Origin: DASZHJ01 sp035541215
GTDB lineage: Bacteria > Pseudomonadota > Alphaproteobacteria > ATCC43930 > CGMCC-115725
Length of the DNA stretch: 31,158 nucleotides
NCBI GenBank assembly: GCA_035541215.1
Contig: DATKNV010000231.1
Location: 1 to 31,158 of the forward strand
Direction of reading: 5' to 3'
The notes beneath the pieces were generated by a model. It saw only the letters and a program-made list of their open reading frames with translations, had not been told where the DNA came from and did not search any database. A program made the translations under genes and the position numbers. Each line of letters begins with the position of its first letter. The stretch's first letter is position 1. Positions 25,025-31,158 of this stretch are shown here, piece after piece.

Positions 25025-25867
25025 ATGAAATCGATCCTGGCGGTGGTGGGAGACGGGACCGGGCGGGCGCTGCTGGAGACCGCCCTTTTGGTGGCGAAGC
25101 GCTTCAATGGCCGCATCGTCGGCCTCAATACGCTCACGACCGAATACGCCGTGGTCTTCGGCGGCGAGATGGGATTCTCGATCTCCTCCGAGGTCGACCG
25201 CACGCTCGAGCGCGAGGGGCAGGAGCGGCGCGAGGCCGCCCGGTCGCTGTTCTCGGCCTTCATGCGAGAGCACGGCGTTCCCGTCGGACCCGCCGGCCCC
25301 GGCGAGCTCAGCGCGGAGTGGCGCGAGGAGACCGGACGGCAGAACGCGGTCGCCGGCAGCTTCGGGCGCATCTTCGACCTCCTCGTGGTGGAGCGCCCGG
25401 AGAAGCTCGCCTCGCTCGCGGAGGCGACCCTCGAGGACGCTCTCTTCGAGAGCGGCCGGCCCGTGCTGATGGCGCCGCCCACGGCGCCCGCGGCAATCGG
25501 CGAGCGCGTCTCCGTCGCCTGGAACGCCAGCACCGAGACCGCGCGCACCGTTGCCTTCGCGATGCCGTTCCTGAAGCAGGCGCGGCAGGTCGAGGTGGTC
25601 ACCGTCGAGGAGGGCATGACGCCCGGCCCCTCCGGCGAGGAGCTCGCGCGCTCGCTGGCCTTGCACGGCATCCAGGTGAGCGCGCGTCATGTGCAGGGGC
25701 GCGGGCGCACGCCCGGGCAGGCCTTTCTCGAGGAGGCCAAGAACTTCGGCGCCGATCTCCTCATCAAGGGTGCCTACACGCAAAGCCGGCTGCGCCAGTT
25801 AATTTTCGGCGGCGCGACGCGGCACATCATCATGGAGGCGACGATACCCGTCCTTCTGGCGCATTGA
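25025..25867 (+). CDS. Universal stress protein, two-domain
   Basis: A 280-residue protein with two Usp-like halves. The first (1-150) opens with MKSILAVVGDG; the second (about 160-280) opens with RVSVAWNASTETART and ends with FGADLLIKGAYTQSRLRQLI then FGGATRHIIMEATIPVLL. In the second half the ATP-binding pattern G-x2-G-x9-G-S/T is nearly kept (Gly249 onward, GGAT at 262-265), but the second glycine is replaced by Thr, so nucleotide binding is uncertain. Such proteins are cytoplasmic and induced under starvation or oxygen stress. It appears monocistronic with its own promoter and shows no clear link to its neighbours. Confidence 0.88.
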   Translation: MKSILAVVGDGTGRALLETALLVAKRFNGRIVGLNTLTTEYAVVFGGEMGFSISSEVDRTLEREGQERREAARSLFSAFMREHGVPVGPAGPGELSAEWREETGRQNAVAGSFGRIFDLLVVERPEKLASLAEATLEDALFESGRPVLMAPPTAPAAIGERVSVAWNASTETARTVAFAMPFLKQARQVEVVTVEEGMTPGPSGEELARSLALHGIQVSARHVQGRGRTPGQAFLEEAKNFGADLLIKGAYTQSRLRQLIFGGATRHIIMEATIPVLLAH

Positions 25868-25893
25868 TTAACGCGGGGAATGCGCGGACGCCA

Positions 25894-25923
25894 TTGCCAC
25901 CGCACCGCAGCGCCAGTTACAGT
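25894..25923 (+). promoter_or_regulatory. Possible promoter of fadL
   Basis: TTGCCA (25894-25899) and TACAGT (25918-25923) are 18 bases apart, in the 142-base gap between the stress-protein gene and fadL. Each hexamer matches consensus partly. Nothing else was recognised in this gap. Confidence 0.35.
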
Positions 25924-26009
25924 GAACGCCAACAAGAGGCTGTGGCATGCACGCGCTGCCCGGCCGTCGGAGGCGACATCATCCGCCTTTGCCATTCGGG
26001 GGACTGCCT

Positions 26010-27377
26010 ATGAGACGTTGGATTGGAGTGACCGCCGCCCTCCTTGCGGCGCTCGTCGTTTTCTGCGGAGCAAACGAGGCGAATGCTTCGGGCTTTGCGC
26101 TCCGCGAGAACAGTGCCGAGGCGCTGGGGACCGCCTTTGCCGGCAACGCATCCTCCGCGACCTTCCTCTCGACGATCTTCAACAACCCCGCGGGAATGAC
26201 CGAATTCACCGGCGACCGCGCCCAGGTCAGCGCGAGCGTGATTCTGCCCTCGGAGAAATTCTCGGGCAGCGCGAATTCGGTCGTGCCCAACCCGTTTCCG
26301 CCGCCGACGAACGTCGCATCGTTCCCGATCTCCGGCGGGAACGGCGGCGACGCCGGCAAGCCCGGCTTCGTGCCCGCAGGCTACGCGCTCCACAGCTTCA
26401 GCCCGGACCTCAAGGTCGGCATCGCGCTCACGGTGCCCTTCGGGCTCAAGACCGAATATCAGAGCGACTGGGTCGGCCGCTATTTCGGCATCAAATCCTC
26501 GATCGAGAATTTCGATTTCAACCCGAATATCGCCTACCGCGTAAACAACTGGCTCTCGATTGGCGGCGGATTGTCCGCGAACTATCTCAACGCCGAGCTC
26601 ACGCGGGCGATCGACTTGAATGCAGCCACCGGTAACCTGCCGGGCACGATCCCCGATGCGAATTTCCGTTTCAAAGGCGACGATTGGGGCTTTGGCTACA
26701 ATTTCGGCGTGCTCTTGAAACCCAGCGACGACACGAACTTCGGTGTCGCCTATCGCTCGCGCGTCATGCACAAGCTCGAGGGCGATGCCGACTTCTCCAA
26801 CGTTCCATGCACGCGCCTGCTGCCGCTCTGCATGAACCCCGCGCTCTTTAGCTCCTCGAGCCTGGTCTCGCTCAATCTTCCGGGTAACCTCGACTTCAGC
26901 GTCACCCAGAAGATCGGCCAGAACCTCCGCATTGCCGCTGACGTGCAGTGGACGAACTGGTCGCAGATCCAAGGCCTCTCGGTCGTCCGCACCAGCGGCC
27001 CCGTCGTGACCTCGATTCCCCAGCACTTCCGCGACACCCTCTTCGCCTCGGTCGGTGCCACCTACATCCTCGAGGATACCTGGACCTTCCGCGCCGGCGT
27101 CGCCTACGACCAAAGCCCGGTCACGGACGCTTATCGGACGGTGGCGCTCCCGGATGCCGACCGGTTCTGGCTCGCACTCGGCGTCGGATACAAGTTCAGC
27201 GAGGGCTTCTCCGTCGATCTCGGCTACGCGCACATCTTCATCCCCAGCAATGCCAGCCTCAATTCGAGCGTCAACAGCAACCTGTCCTTCCCGCCTTCGC
27301 CCTTCGTCGATCAGATCCGCGGAACCTACTCCTCGCACGTCGACCTGATCTCGCTGCAGACACGATTCCGCTTCTAG
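26010..27377 (+). CDS. fadL: Outer-membrane long-chain fatty acid/hydrocarbon transporter, FadL/OmpP1/TodX family
   Basis: A 455-residue outer-membrane beta-barrel that moves hydrophobic compounds inward. The signal peptide covers residues 1-26 (MRRWIGVTAALLAALVVF..., cleavage after ANA). The mature N-terminus SGFALRENSAEALG and the NPAGM motif (59-63) are FadL hallmarks, as is the C-terminal Phe of an outer-membrane barrel (RFRF). Many alternating strands follow, e.g. LKVGIALTVPFGL. ATG 26010 is used because it begins a clean signal peptide and has GGGGG before it. An in-frame ATG at 25947 has a good AAGAGG site and would add 21 mostly basic residues, so it remains possible. The gene is followed by a strong hairpin terminator and then fadD, which points to fatty acids as substrate. 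Confidence 0.9.
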   Translation: MRRWIGVTAALLAALVVFCGANEANASGFALRENSAEALGTAFAGNASSATFLSTIFNNPAGMTEFTGDRAQVSASVILPSEKFSGSANSVVPNPFPPPTNVASFPISGGNGGDAGKPGFVPAGYALHSFSPDLKVGIALTVPFGLKTEYQSDWVGRYFGIKSSIENFDFNPNIAYRVNNWLSIGGGLSANYLNAELTRAIDLNAATGNLPGTIPDANFRFKGDDWGFGYNFGVLLKPSDDTNFGVAYRSRVMHKLEGDADFSNVPCTRLLPLCMNPALFSSSSLVSLNLPGNLDFSVTQKIGQNLRIAADVQWTNWSQIQGLSVVRTSGPVVTSIPQHFRDTLFASVGATYILEDTWTFRAGVAYDQSPVTDAYRTVALPDADRFWLALGVGYKFSEGFSVDLGYAHIFIPSNASLNSSVNSNLSFPPSPFVDQIRGTYSSHVDLISLQTRFRF

Positions 27378-27395
27378 GGCGCGCTCTTTCGGAGC

Positions 27396-27436
27396 AACGG
27401 CCCCGGCCCCATTGCCACGGGGGTTCCGGGGCCGTT
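27396..27436 (+). terminator. Strong hairpin terminator after fadL
   Basis: AACGGCCCCGG (27396-27406) pairs perfectly with CCGGGGCCGTT (27426-27436), an 11-bp stem. Inside, CCCC (27407-27410) can pair with the G run at 27419-27423, lengthening the hairpin. It begins 18 bases after the fadL stop. The T tract is poor (TTACCGTTT), so it may act as a weak or Rho-assisted terminator, separating fadL from fadD expression. Confidence 0.7.
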
Positions 27437-27462
27437 ACCGTTTGGGGTAGAAGGACGGCAGC

Positions 27463-29178
27463 ATGGCGATCGACGCTCAAGCTCGGCCTTGGCTCGGCTC
27501 CTATCCCGCGGGGATCGCCTGGGACATGGGGTTCCCCGAGCGCTCTCTCGTGGCTTATCTCGACGACAGCGTCGCGCGGTTCCCCGACCGTCCTTGCCTC
27601 GATTTCTTCGGCAAGAGCTACAGCTATGCGGAGGTCGGCGATCTCGTGCGCCGCGCCGCGCAAGGCTTCGCCGCCCTCGGCGTCGGGCCGGGGACGCGGG
27701 TCGGGCTCATGCTGCCGAACACGCCCTATTACGTGATCGCCTATTTCGGGGTGCTGCGCGCGGGCGCCACGGTCGTCAACATCAACCCGCTCTATGCCGA
27801 GCGCGAGCTGCATCACCTCATCGAGGACTCCGGCGCCGAGGTCGTGCTCACGCTCGACCTCCGCCCGATCTGGGACGTGCTCGAGCGCCTGCGGGGCAGG
27901 ACCGCGCTCAAGACCGTCGTCACCTGTCCGATGGCGGAGATCCTGCCTTTCGCGAAGAACCTGCTCTATCGCGCCTTCCGCCGCGGCCAGAGCGCGCACC
28001 CCGCGCCGGGAAAGGGGCACATCTGGTTCGACGAGCTCGTCAGGAACGACGGCGGCATGCCCGCGCGGCCCATCGACCCCAAGCGCGACGTCGCAGTCTT
28101 GCAATATACGGGCGGCACCACCGGCGTTCCCAAGGGCGCGATGCTGAGCCACGCCAATCTCGTGGCGAACATGCTGCAATGCCGCGCCTGGTTCCCGCAT
28201 TTCACGCCGGGCGCCGAGCGCACCGTCGCGGTGCTGCCCTTCTTCCACGTCTTCGCGATGACGGTGCTCCTCAATCTCCCGATCTCCATCGGCGAGGAGA
28301 TCGTGCTGCTGCCGCGCTTCGAGCTGACGCGGCTCCTGAAGACCATCCACCGCAAGCGGCCCACGACCTTCGCGGGCGTCCCGACGCTCTTCACGGCGCT
28401 GCTGGGCGCGAAGCACTTGAAGCGGTACGACCTCACCTCGATCCGCTCCTGCATCTCCGGCGGCGCGCCGCTCCCGGTCGAGCTCAAGGCGCAGTTCGAG
28501 ACCTTGACGGGCTGCACCCTCGTCGAGGGCTACGGCATGAGCGAGACCTCGCCGGTCGTCGCCTGCAATCCCCTGACCGGCATCAACAAGCCGGGCTCGG
28601 TCGGGATGCCCCTTCCGGGCACGATCGTCGAGATCGTCTCCCTCGACGATGCCGACCGCGTGCTGCCGATCGGCGAGCGCGGCGAGGTCGCCGTGCGCGG
28701 GCCGCAGGTGATGTTGGGCTACTGGAAGAATCCGGAGGCGACTGCGCAGGTCCTGCGCAACGGCCGCATGCGCACCGGCGACGTCGGCTTCCTCGACCGC
28801 GACGGCTATCTCTTCCTCGTCGACCGCATCAAGGACCTGATCAAGGCCGGCGGCTACAACGTCTATCCCCGCGTGATCGAGGAGGCGATCTACACGAACC
28901 CCAAGGTCAAGGAGTGCATCGTGATCGGCGTGCCCGATCCCTATCGCGGCCAGACCATCAAGGCCTTCATCGCGCTGCACCCAGGCCAGCACCTCGACGA
29001 GAAGGAGCTCGTCGCCTTCCTCCGGGACAAGCTCTCGCCCATGGAGATGCCGAAGCTGGTGGAATTCCGGGAAAGTCTTCCCAAGACCTTGATCGGCAAG
29101 CCTTCAAAGCAGGCGCTGATGGACGAGGAGCAGGCGCGGGCGGCGCGCGCCAAGCCCGCGGGGCGGCCTGGGACTTGA
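27463..29178 (+). CDS. fadD: Long-chain fatty-acid-CoA ligase (FadD-like)
   Basis: A 571-residue AMP-forming acyl-CoA synthetase that activates fatty acids for beta-oxidation. Motifs: A3 LQYTGGTTGVPKGAMLSH (about 213-230), LPFFHVFAM, A5 EGYGMSETSPVV, A7 RTGDVGFLDRDGYLFLVDR, the linker/gate DLIKAGGYNVYPRVIEEAI and the C-terminal lysine motif LPKTLIGKPSKQAL. The wording and length are those of the FadD branch. ATG 27463 is preceded by GAAGGA at 27450-27455. It follows fadL and its terminator and precedes a MerR regulator, thiolase and 3-hydroxyacyl-CoA dehydrogenase, so it is the entry step of a fatty-acid oxidation locus. Confidence 0.93.
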   Translation: MAIDAQARPWLGSYPAGIAWDMGFPERSLVAYLDDSVARFPDRPCLDFFGKSYSYAEVGDLVRRAAQGFAALGVGPGTRVGLMLPNTPYYVIAYFGVLRAGATVVNINPLYAERELHHLIEDSGAEVVLTLDLRPIWDVLERLRGRTALKTVVTCPMAEILPFAKNLLYRAFRRGQSAHPAPGKGHIWFDELVRNDGGMPARPIDPKRDVAVLQYTGGTTGVPKGAMLSHANLVANMLQCRAWFPHFTPGAERTVAVLPFFHVFAMTVLLNLPISIGEEIVLLPRFELTRLLKTIHRKRPTTFAGVPTLFTALLGAKHLKRYDLTSIRSCISGGAPLPVELKAQFETLTGCTLVEGYGMSETSPVVACNPLTGINKPGSVGMPLPGTIVEIVSLDDADRVLPIGERGEVAVRGPQVMLGYWKNPEATAQVLRNGRMRTGDVGFLDRDGYLFLVDRIKDLIKAGGYNVYPRVIEEAIYTNPKVKECIVIGVPDPYRGQTIKAFIALHPGQHLDEKELVAFLRDKLSPMEMPKLVEFRESLPKTLIGKPSKQALMDEEQARAARAKPAGRPGT

Positions 29179-29203
29179 CGAAGCGGCGGCGTTGACCTAA
29201 CGT
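29175..29203 (+). promoter_or_regulatory. Possible promoter of the merR-thiolase unit
   Basis: TTGACG (29175-29180, overlapping the fadD stop), a 17-base spacer and TAACGT (29198-29203). The first operator-like site at 29197-29212 covers the -10. A second TTGACC at 29192 could be an alternative -35 in a MerR-type long-spacer promoter. The predicted start is near 29210, leaving a leader of only about 26 bases. Confidence 0.4.
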
Positions 29204-29232
29204 TTACGTCAACTCCTTGACGTTCGCGTGAG
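29197..29232. promoter_or_regulatory. Two tandem operator-like sites for the MerR regulator
   Basis: Site 1 (29197-29212) has the core ACGTTTACGT, a perfect ACGT-TT-ACGT inverted repeat. Site 2 (29217-29232) has ACGTTCGCGT, the same core with one arm mismatched. Their cores begin 20 bases apart (29200 and 29220), about two helical turns. ACGT-N2-ACGT palindromes flanked by TTGA/TCAA are the known type of LiuR-like MerR operators that control fatty-acid and branched-chain acid degradation in proteobacteria. The sites end 3 bases before the regulator's start codon, so autoregulation is expected. Confidence 0.6.
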
Positions 29233-29235
29233 GTC

Positions 29236-29691
29236 ATGGTCGAAGCGCTTGCATTCGCGGCGACGGGCGGCGAGAGGCCGGCGCGCCTATATTCCATCGG
29301 CGATCTCGCATCGGAGTTTGCGGTCTCGCCGCGGGCGATCCGCTTCTACGAGGATCAAGGGCTGCTCAAGCCGCAGCGCATCGGCGGGAACCGCGTCTAC
29401 GTCCACGGCGACCGCGCGCGGCTGAAGCTGATCCTGCGCGGAAAGCGCCTGGGCTTCAGCCTCGCGGACATCAAGGAGATGCTCGATCTCTATAGCGTCG
29501 ATCCCGACCATCTGGAGCAGCTCCGCGTCTCCCTCGCCAAGGGCCGCGCCCGCATCGCCGAGCTCGAGCGCCGGCGCGCGGAGATCGTCGCAACGCTCGC
29601 GGAGCTGCGCGAGCTCGAGACCGCCGTCGTCGGCATGATCCGCGAGCGGGAGCGCGGCTCCCGCAAGCGCAAGCAAGGAGGCCCATCGTGA
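29236..29691 (+). CDS. MerR-family regulator (LiuR-like)
   Basis: A 151-residue MerR-family regulator. The winged HTH begins with LYSIGDLASEFAVSPRAIRFY (18-38 region), EDQGLLKPQR follows, then the second helix pair KLILRGKRLGFSLADIKEML (64-83), and a coiled-coil dimerisation helix (about 92-135). No metal-binding cysteines are present, so it is not a metal sensor; a metabolite or CoA ester is more likely. It sits between fadD and a thiolase and ends in a GTGA overlap with the thiolase gene, so it should control this fatty-acid locus. The Shine-Dalgarno is poor (AGG only 2 bases before the ATG). The LiuR comparison rests on context, architecture and the operator-like sites. Confidence 0.87.
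   Translation: MVEALAFAATGGERPARLYSIGDLASEFAVSPRAIRFYEDQGLLKPQRIGGNRVYVHGDRARLKLILRGKRLGFSLADIKEMLDLYSVDPDHLEQLRVSLAKGRARIAELERRRAEIVATLAELRELETAVVGMIRERERGSRKRKQGGPS
29675..29681 (+). promoter_or_regulatory. Shine-Dalgarno site deciding the GTG 29688 start
   Basis: AAGGAGG, full consensus, 6 bases before GTG 29688. It lies within the last codons of the MerR gene, ensuring strong translation of the thiolase. Confidence 0.75.
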
Positions 29692-30824
29692 AGAGCGTGG
29701 TCATCGCGGGCTATGCCCGCTCGCCGTTCCATTTCGCCAAGAAGGGCGCGCTCACCCGCGTGCGTCCCGACGACATGTGCGCCCAGGTGATCTCGGGCCT
29801 CCTCGAGCGCACCAAGATCGATCCCGCGACGATCGAGGACGTGATCGTCGGCTGCGCCATGCCCGAGGGCGAGCAGGGCCTCAACATCGCGCGCCTCGCC
29901 TCGTTCCTGGCGCATCTCCCGGTCACCGTCGCAGGCACGACCGTGAACCGCTTCTGCGGCTCCTCCATGCAATCCGTCCACATGGCCGCTGGCGCGATCC
30001 AGCTCGATGCCGGCGACGCCTTCGTCTGCGCGGGCGTCGAATCCATGACGCGGATACCCATGGGCGGATTCAACCCGTCGCCCAACCGCGACCTCGTCGC
30101 GAATTTCCCGGCCGCCTACATGTCCATGGGCGAGACGGCCGAGAACGTCGCGCGGAAATACCAGGTGACGCGCGCCGACCAGGACGCATTCTCCGCGCGG
30201 AGCCACCGCAAGGCCGCCGCCGCGCAATCCGCCGGGAAGCTCGCGGCCGAGATCGTCGCGATAAAGTCCAAGAAAGGCGCCGTCGACAAGGACGGCTGCA
30301 TCCGGCCCGACACGACCCCGGAGATCCTCGCCGGGCTCCAGCCCGCCTTCGACAAGGCCGGCACGGTCACCGCGGGTAGCTCGTCGCCGCTCACCGACGG
30401 CGCCTCCGCGGTGCTGGTCTGCACAGAGGACTACGCCAAGCGCAACAAGCTGGAGCCGCTCGCCCGCGTCAAATCGATTGCCGTCGCGGGCTGCCCGCCG
30501 GAGATCATGGGGATCGGTCCCGTCGACGCCAGCAAGAAGGCGCTGAAGCGCGCGGGACTGCAGGTGAAGGACCTCGACGTGATCGAGCTAAACGAGGCCT
30601 TCGCCTCGCAGGCGATCGCCTGCATGCGCGAGCTCGGGCTCGACGAGACCAAGGTGAATCTCGACGGCGGCGGCATCGCCATCGGGCATCCCCTGGGCGC
30701 GACCGGCGCCCGTATCACCGGCAAGGCCGCGCAGCTCCTCAAGCGCGAGGGCAAGCGTTACGCGCTCGCGACCCAATGCATCGGCGGCGGACAGGGCATC
30801 GCCACCATCCTCGAGCGGTTTTGA
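29688..30824 (+). CDS. Acetyl-CoA acyltransferase / thiolase (FadA-like)
   Basis: A 378-residue thiolase that cleaves 3-ketoacyl-CoA with CoA in the last step of beta-oxidation. The nucleophilic Cys90 lies in NRFCGSSMQS, followed by NEAFASQA, the histidine His334 in IGHPLGATGAR and the second cysteine Cys364 in TQCIGGGQG. Residue order and spacing are complete. The GTG start overlaps the MerR stop. It is followed 16 bases later by the 3-hydroxyacyl-CoA dehydrogenase, the order expected for a FadA-FadN pair. Degradative thiolase is favoured over biosynthetic acetoacetyl-CoA thiolase by that partner. Confidence 0.93.
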   Translation: MKSVVIAGYARSPFHFAKKGALTRVRPDDMCAQVISGLLERTKIDPATIEDVIVGCAMPEGEQGLNIARLASFLAHLPVTVAGTTVNRFCGSSMQSVHMAAGAIQLDAGDAFVCAGVESMTRIPMGGFNPSPNRDLVANFPAAYMSMGETAENVARKYQVTRADQDAFSARSHRKAAAAQSAGKLAAEIVAIKSKKGAVDKDGCIRPDTTPEILAGLQPAFDKAGTVTAGSSSPLTDGASAVLVCTEDYAKRNKLEPLARVKSIAVAGCPPEIMGIGPVDASKKALKRAGLQVKDLDVIELNEAFASQAIACMRELGLDETKVNLDGGGIAIGHPLGATGARITGKAAQLLKREGKRYALATQCIGGGQGIATILERF

Positions 30825-30840
30825 GAGCGGAGGCCGAACC

Positions 30841-31158
30841 ATGACCGCGATCCGCAAGGCGGCGGTGCTGGGCTCGGGCGTGATGGGCGGCGGCATCGCC
30901 GCGCACATCGCCAATGCCGGCGTGCACGTCGTCCTCCTGGACATCGTTCCCAAGAACGCCGCCAACCGGAACCAGATCGCCGAAGCGGCGCTCGACCGGC
31001 TCAAGAAGGCCGATCCCGCGGCCTTCATGCACCCGAAGAACGCGCAGCTCGTAACCCCCGGCAATCTCGAGGATCATCTGCCGCTGCTCGCGGACTGCGA
31101 CTGGATCGTCGAGGCCGTGCTCGAGGACGTCGCGGTGAAGCGCGCGGCCTACGAGAAG
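30841..31158 (+). CDS. 3-hydroxyacyl-CoA dehydrogenase, FadN/FadB type (3' end beyond window)
   Basis: The first 106 residues of a 3-hydroxyacyl-CoA dehydrogenase; the frame is open at the window edge. It begins directly with the NAD-binding Rossmann fold: KAAVLGSGVMGGGIAAHIAN (6-25), then LLDIVP, and continues with a segment resembling the FadN type (PAAFMHPKNAQLVTPGNLED, then CDWIVEAVLED). Starting with the Rossmann domain and not an enoyl-CoA hydratase domain excludes classic FadB order; the FadN-like arrangement (dehydrogenase first, hydratase last, near 780 residues) is predicted but cannot be verified here. ATG 30841 has GCGGAGG upstream. It is co-transcribed with the thiolase. Confidence 0.88.
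   Translation, partial: MTAIRKAAVLGSGVMGGGIAAHIANAGVHVVLLDIVPKNAANRNQIAEAALDRLKKADPAAFMHPKNAQLVTPGNLEDHLPLLADCDWIVEAVLEDVAVKRAAYEK

Overview
The window is a gene-dense, high-GC stretch of bacterial chromosome with almost no non-coding space. The longest gaps are 188, 183, 142 and 136 bases, and each lies at a divergent or promoter region. Many genes overlap by 4 bases (ATGA/GTGA) or sit a few bases apart, so most of the window is organised in polycistronic units. The gene content (aerobic-type IorA/IorB with a long IorB, BluB, Dpp- and Liv-type ABC transporters, FadL, FadD, a MerR regulator with thiolase and a FadN-like dehydrogenase) fits a metabolically versatile Gram-negative proteobacterium, most likely an alphaproteobacterium of the Rhizobiales/Rhodospirillales type. 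That placement is inferred from gene families only. No rRNA, tRNA, CRISPR array, IS element or phage gene was seen.

Layout. (1) 1-4532, minus strand: iorA-iorB-marR-phnN, an overlapping chain for oxidation of aryl-pyruvates with a MarR regulator and a ribose-1,5-bisphosphokinase cut by the window edge. A perfect 16-bp palindrome upstream of iorA is the likely MarR operator. (2) 4599-6909, minus strand: an amidase-signature hydrolase followed by an MBL-fold hydrolase. (3) 7098-16586, plus strand, divergent from the amidase: a nine-gene operon with a dipeptide-type ABC importer (binding protein, two permeases, two ATPases), an M20-type N-carbamoyl-L-amino-acid hydrolase, a nitrilase-type N-carbamoyl-D-amino-acid hydrolase, a D-threonine-aldolase-like PLP enzyme and bluB. 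(4) 16597-20374, minus strand: livH, a fused livM-livG, livF and ridA. (5) 20511-21971, plus strand: a lone AMP-forming ligase. (6) 21981-24841, minus strand: an IlvD/Edd-type dehydratase followed by a Liv-type binding protein that may serve the importer in (4). (7) 25025-25867: a tandem universal stress protein. (8) 26010-31158, plus strand: a fatty-acid uptake and beta-oxidation locus with fadL, a terminator, fadD, a MerR regulator with two operator-like sites, thiolase and the start of a FadN-like 3-hydroxyacyl-CoA dehydrogenase.

The most interesting block is (2)+(3). It looks like a self-contained system that imports a small amide or N-carbamoyl compound, hydrolyses it by enzymes of opposite stereochemical class, and passes a D-beta-hydroxy amino acid to a PLP lyase, with a cobalamin lower-ligand synthase as the last gene. 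No hydantoinase or hydantoin racemase is present in the window, so this is not a standard hydantoin-utilisation cluster. A second point of interest is the LivM-LivG fusion, whose ATPase signature motif is degenerate.
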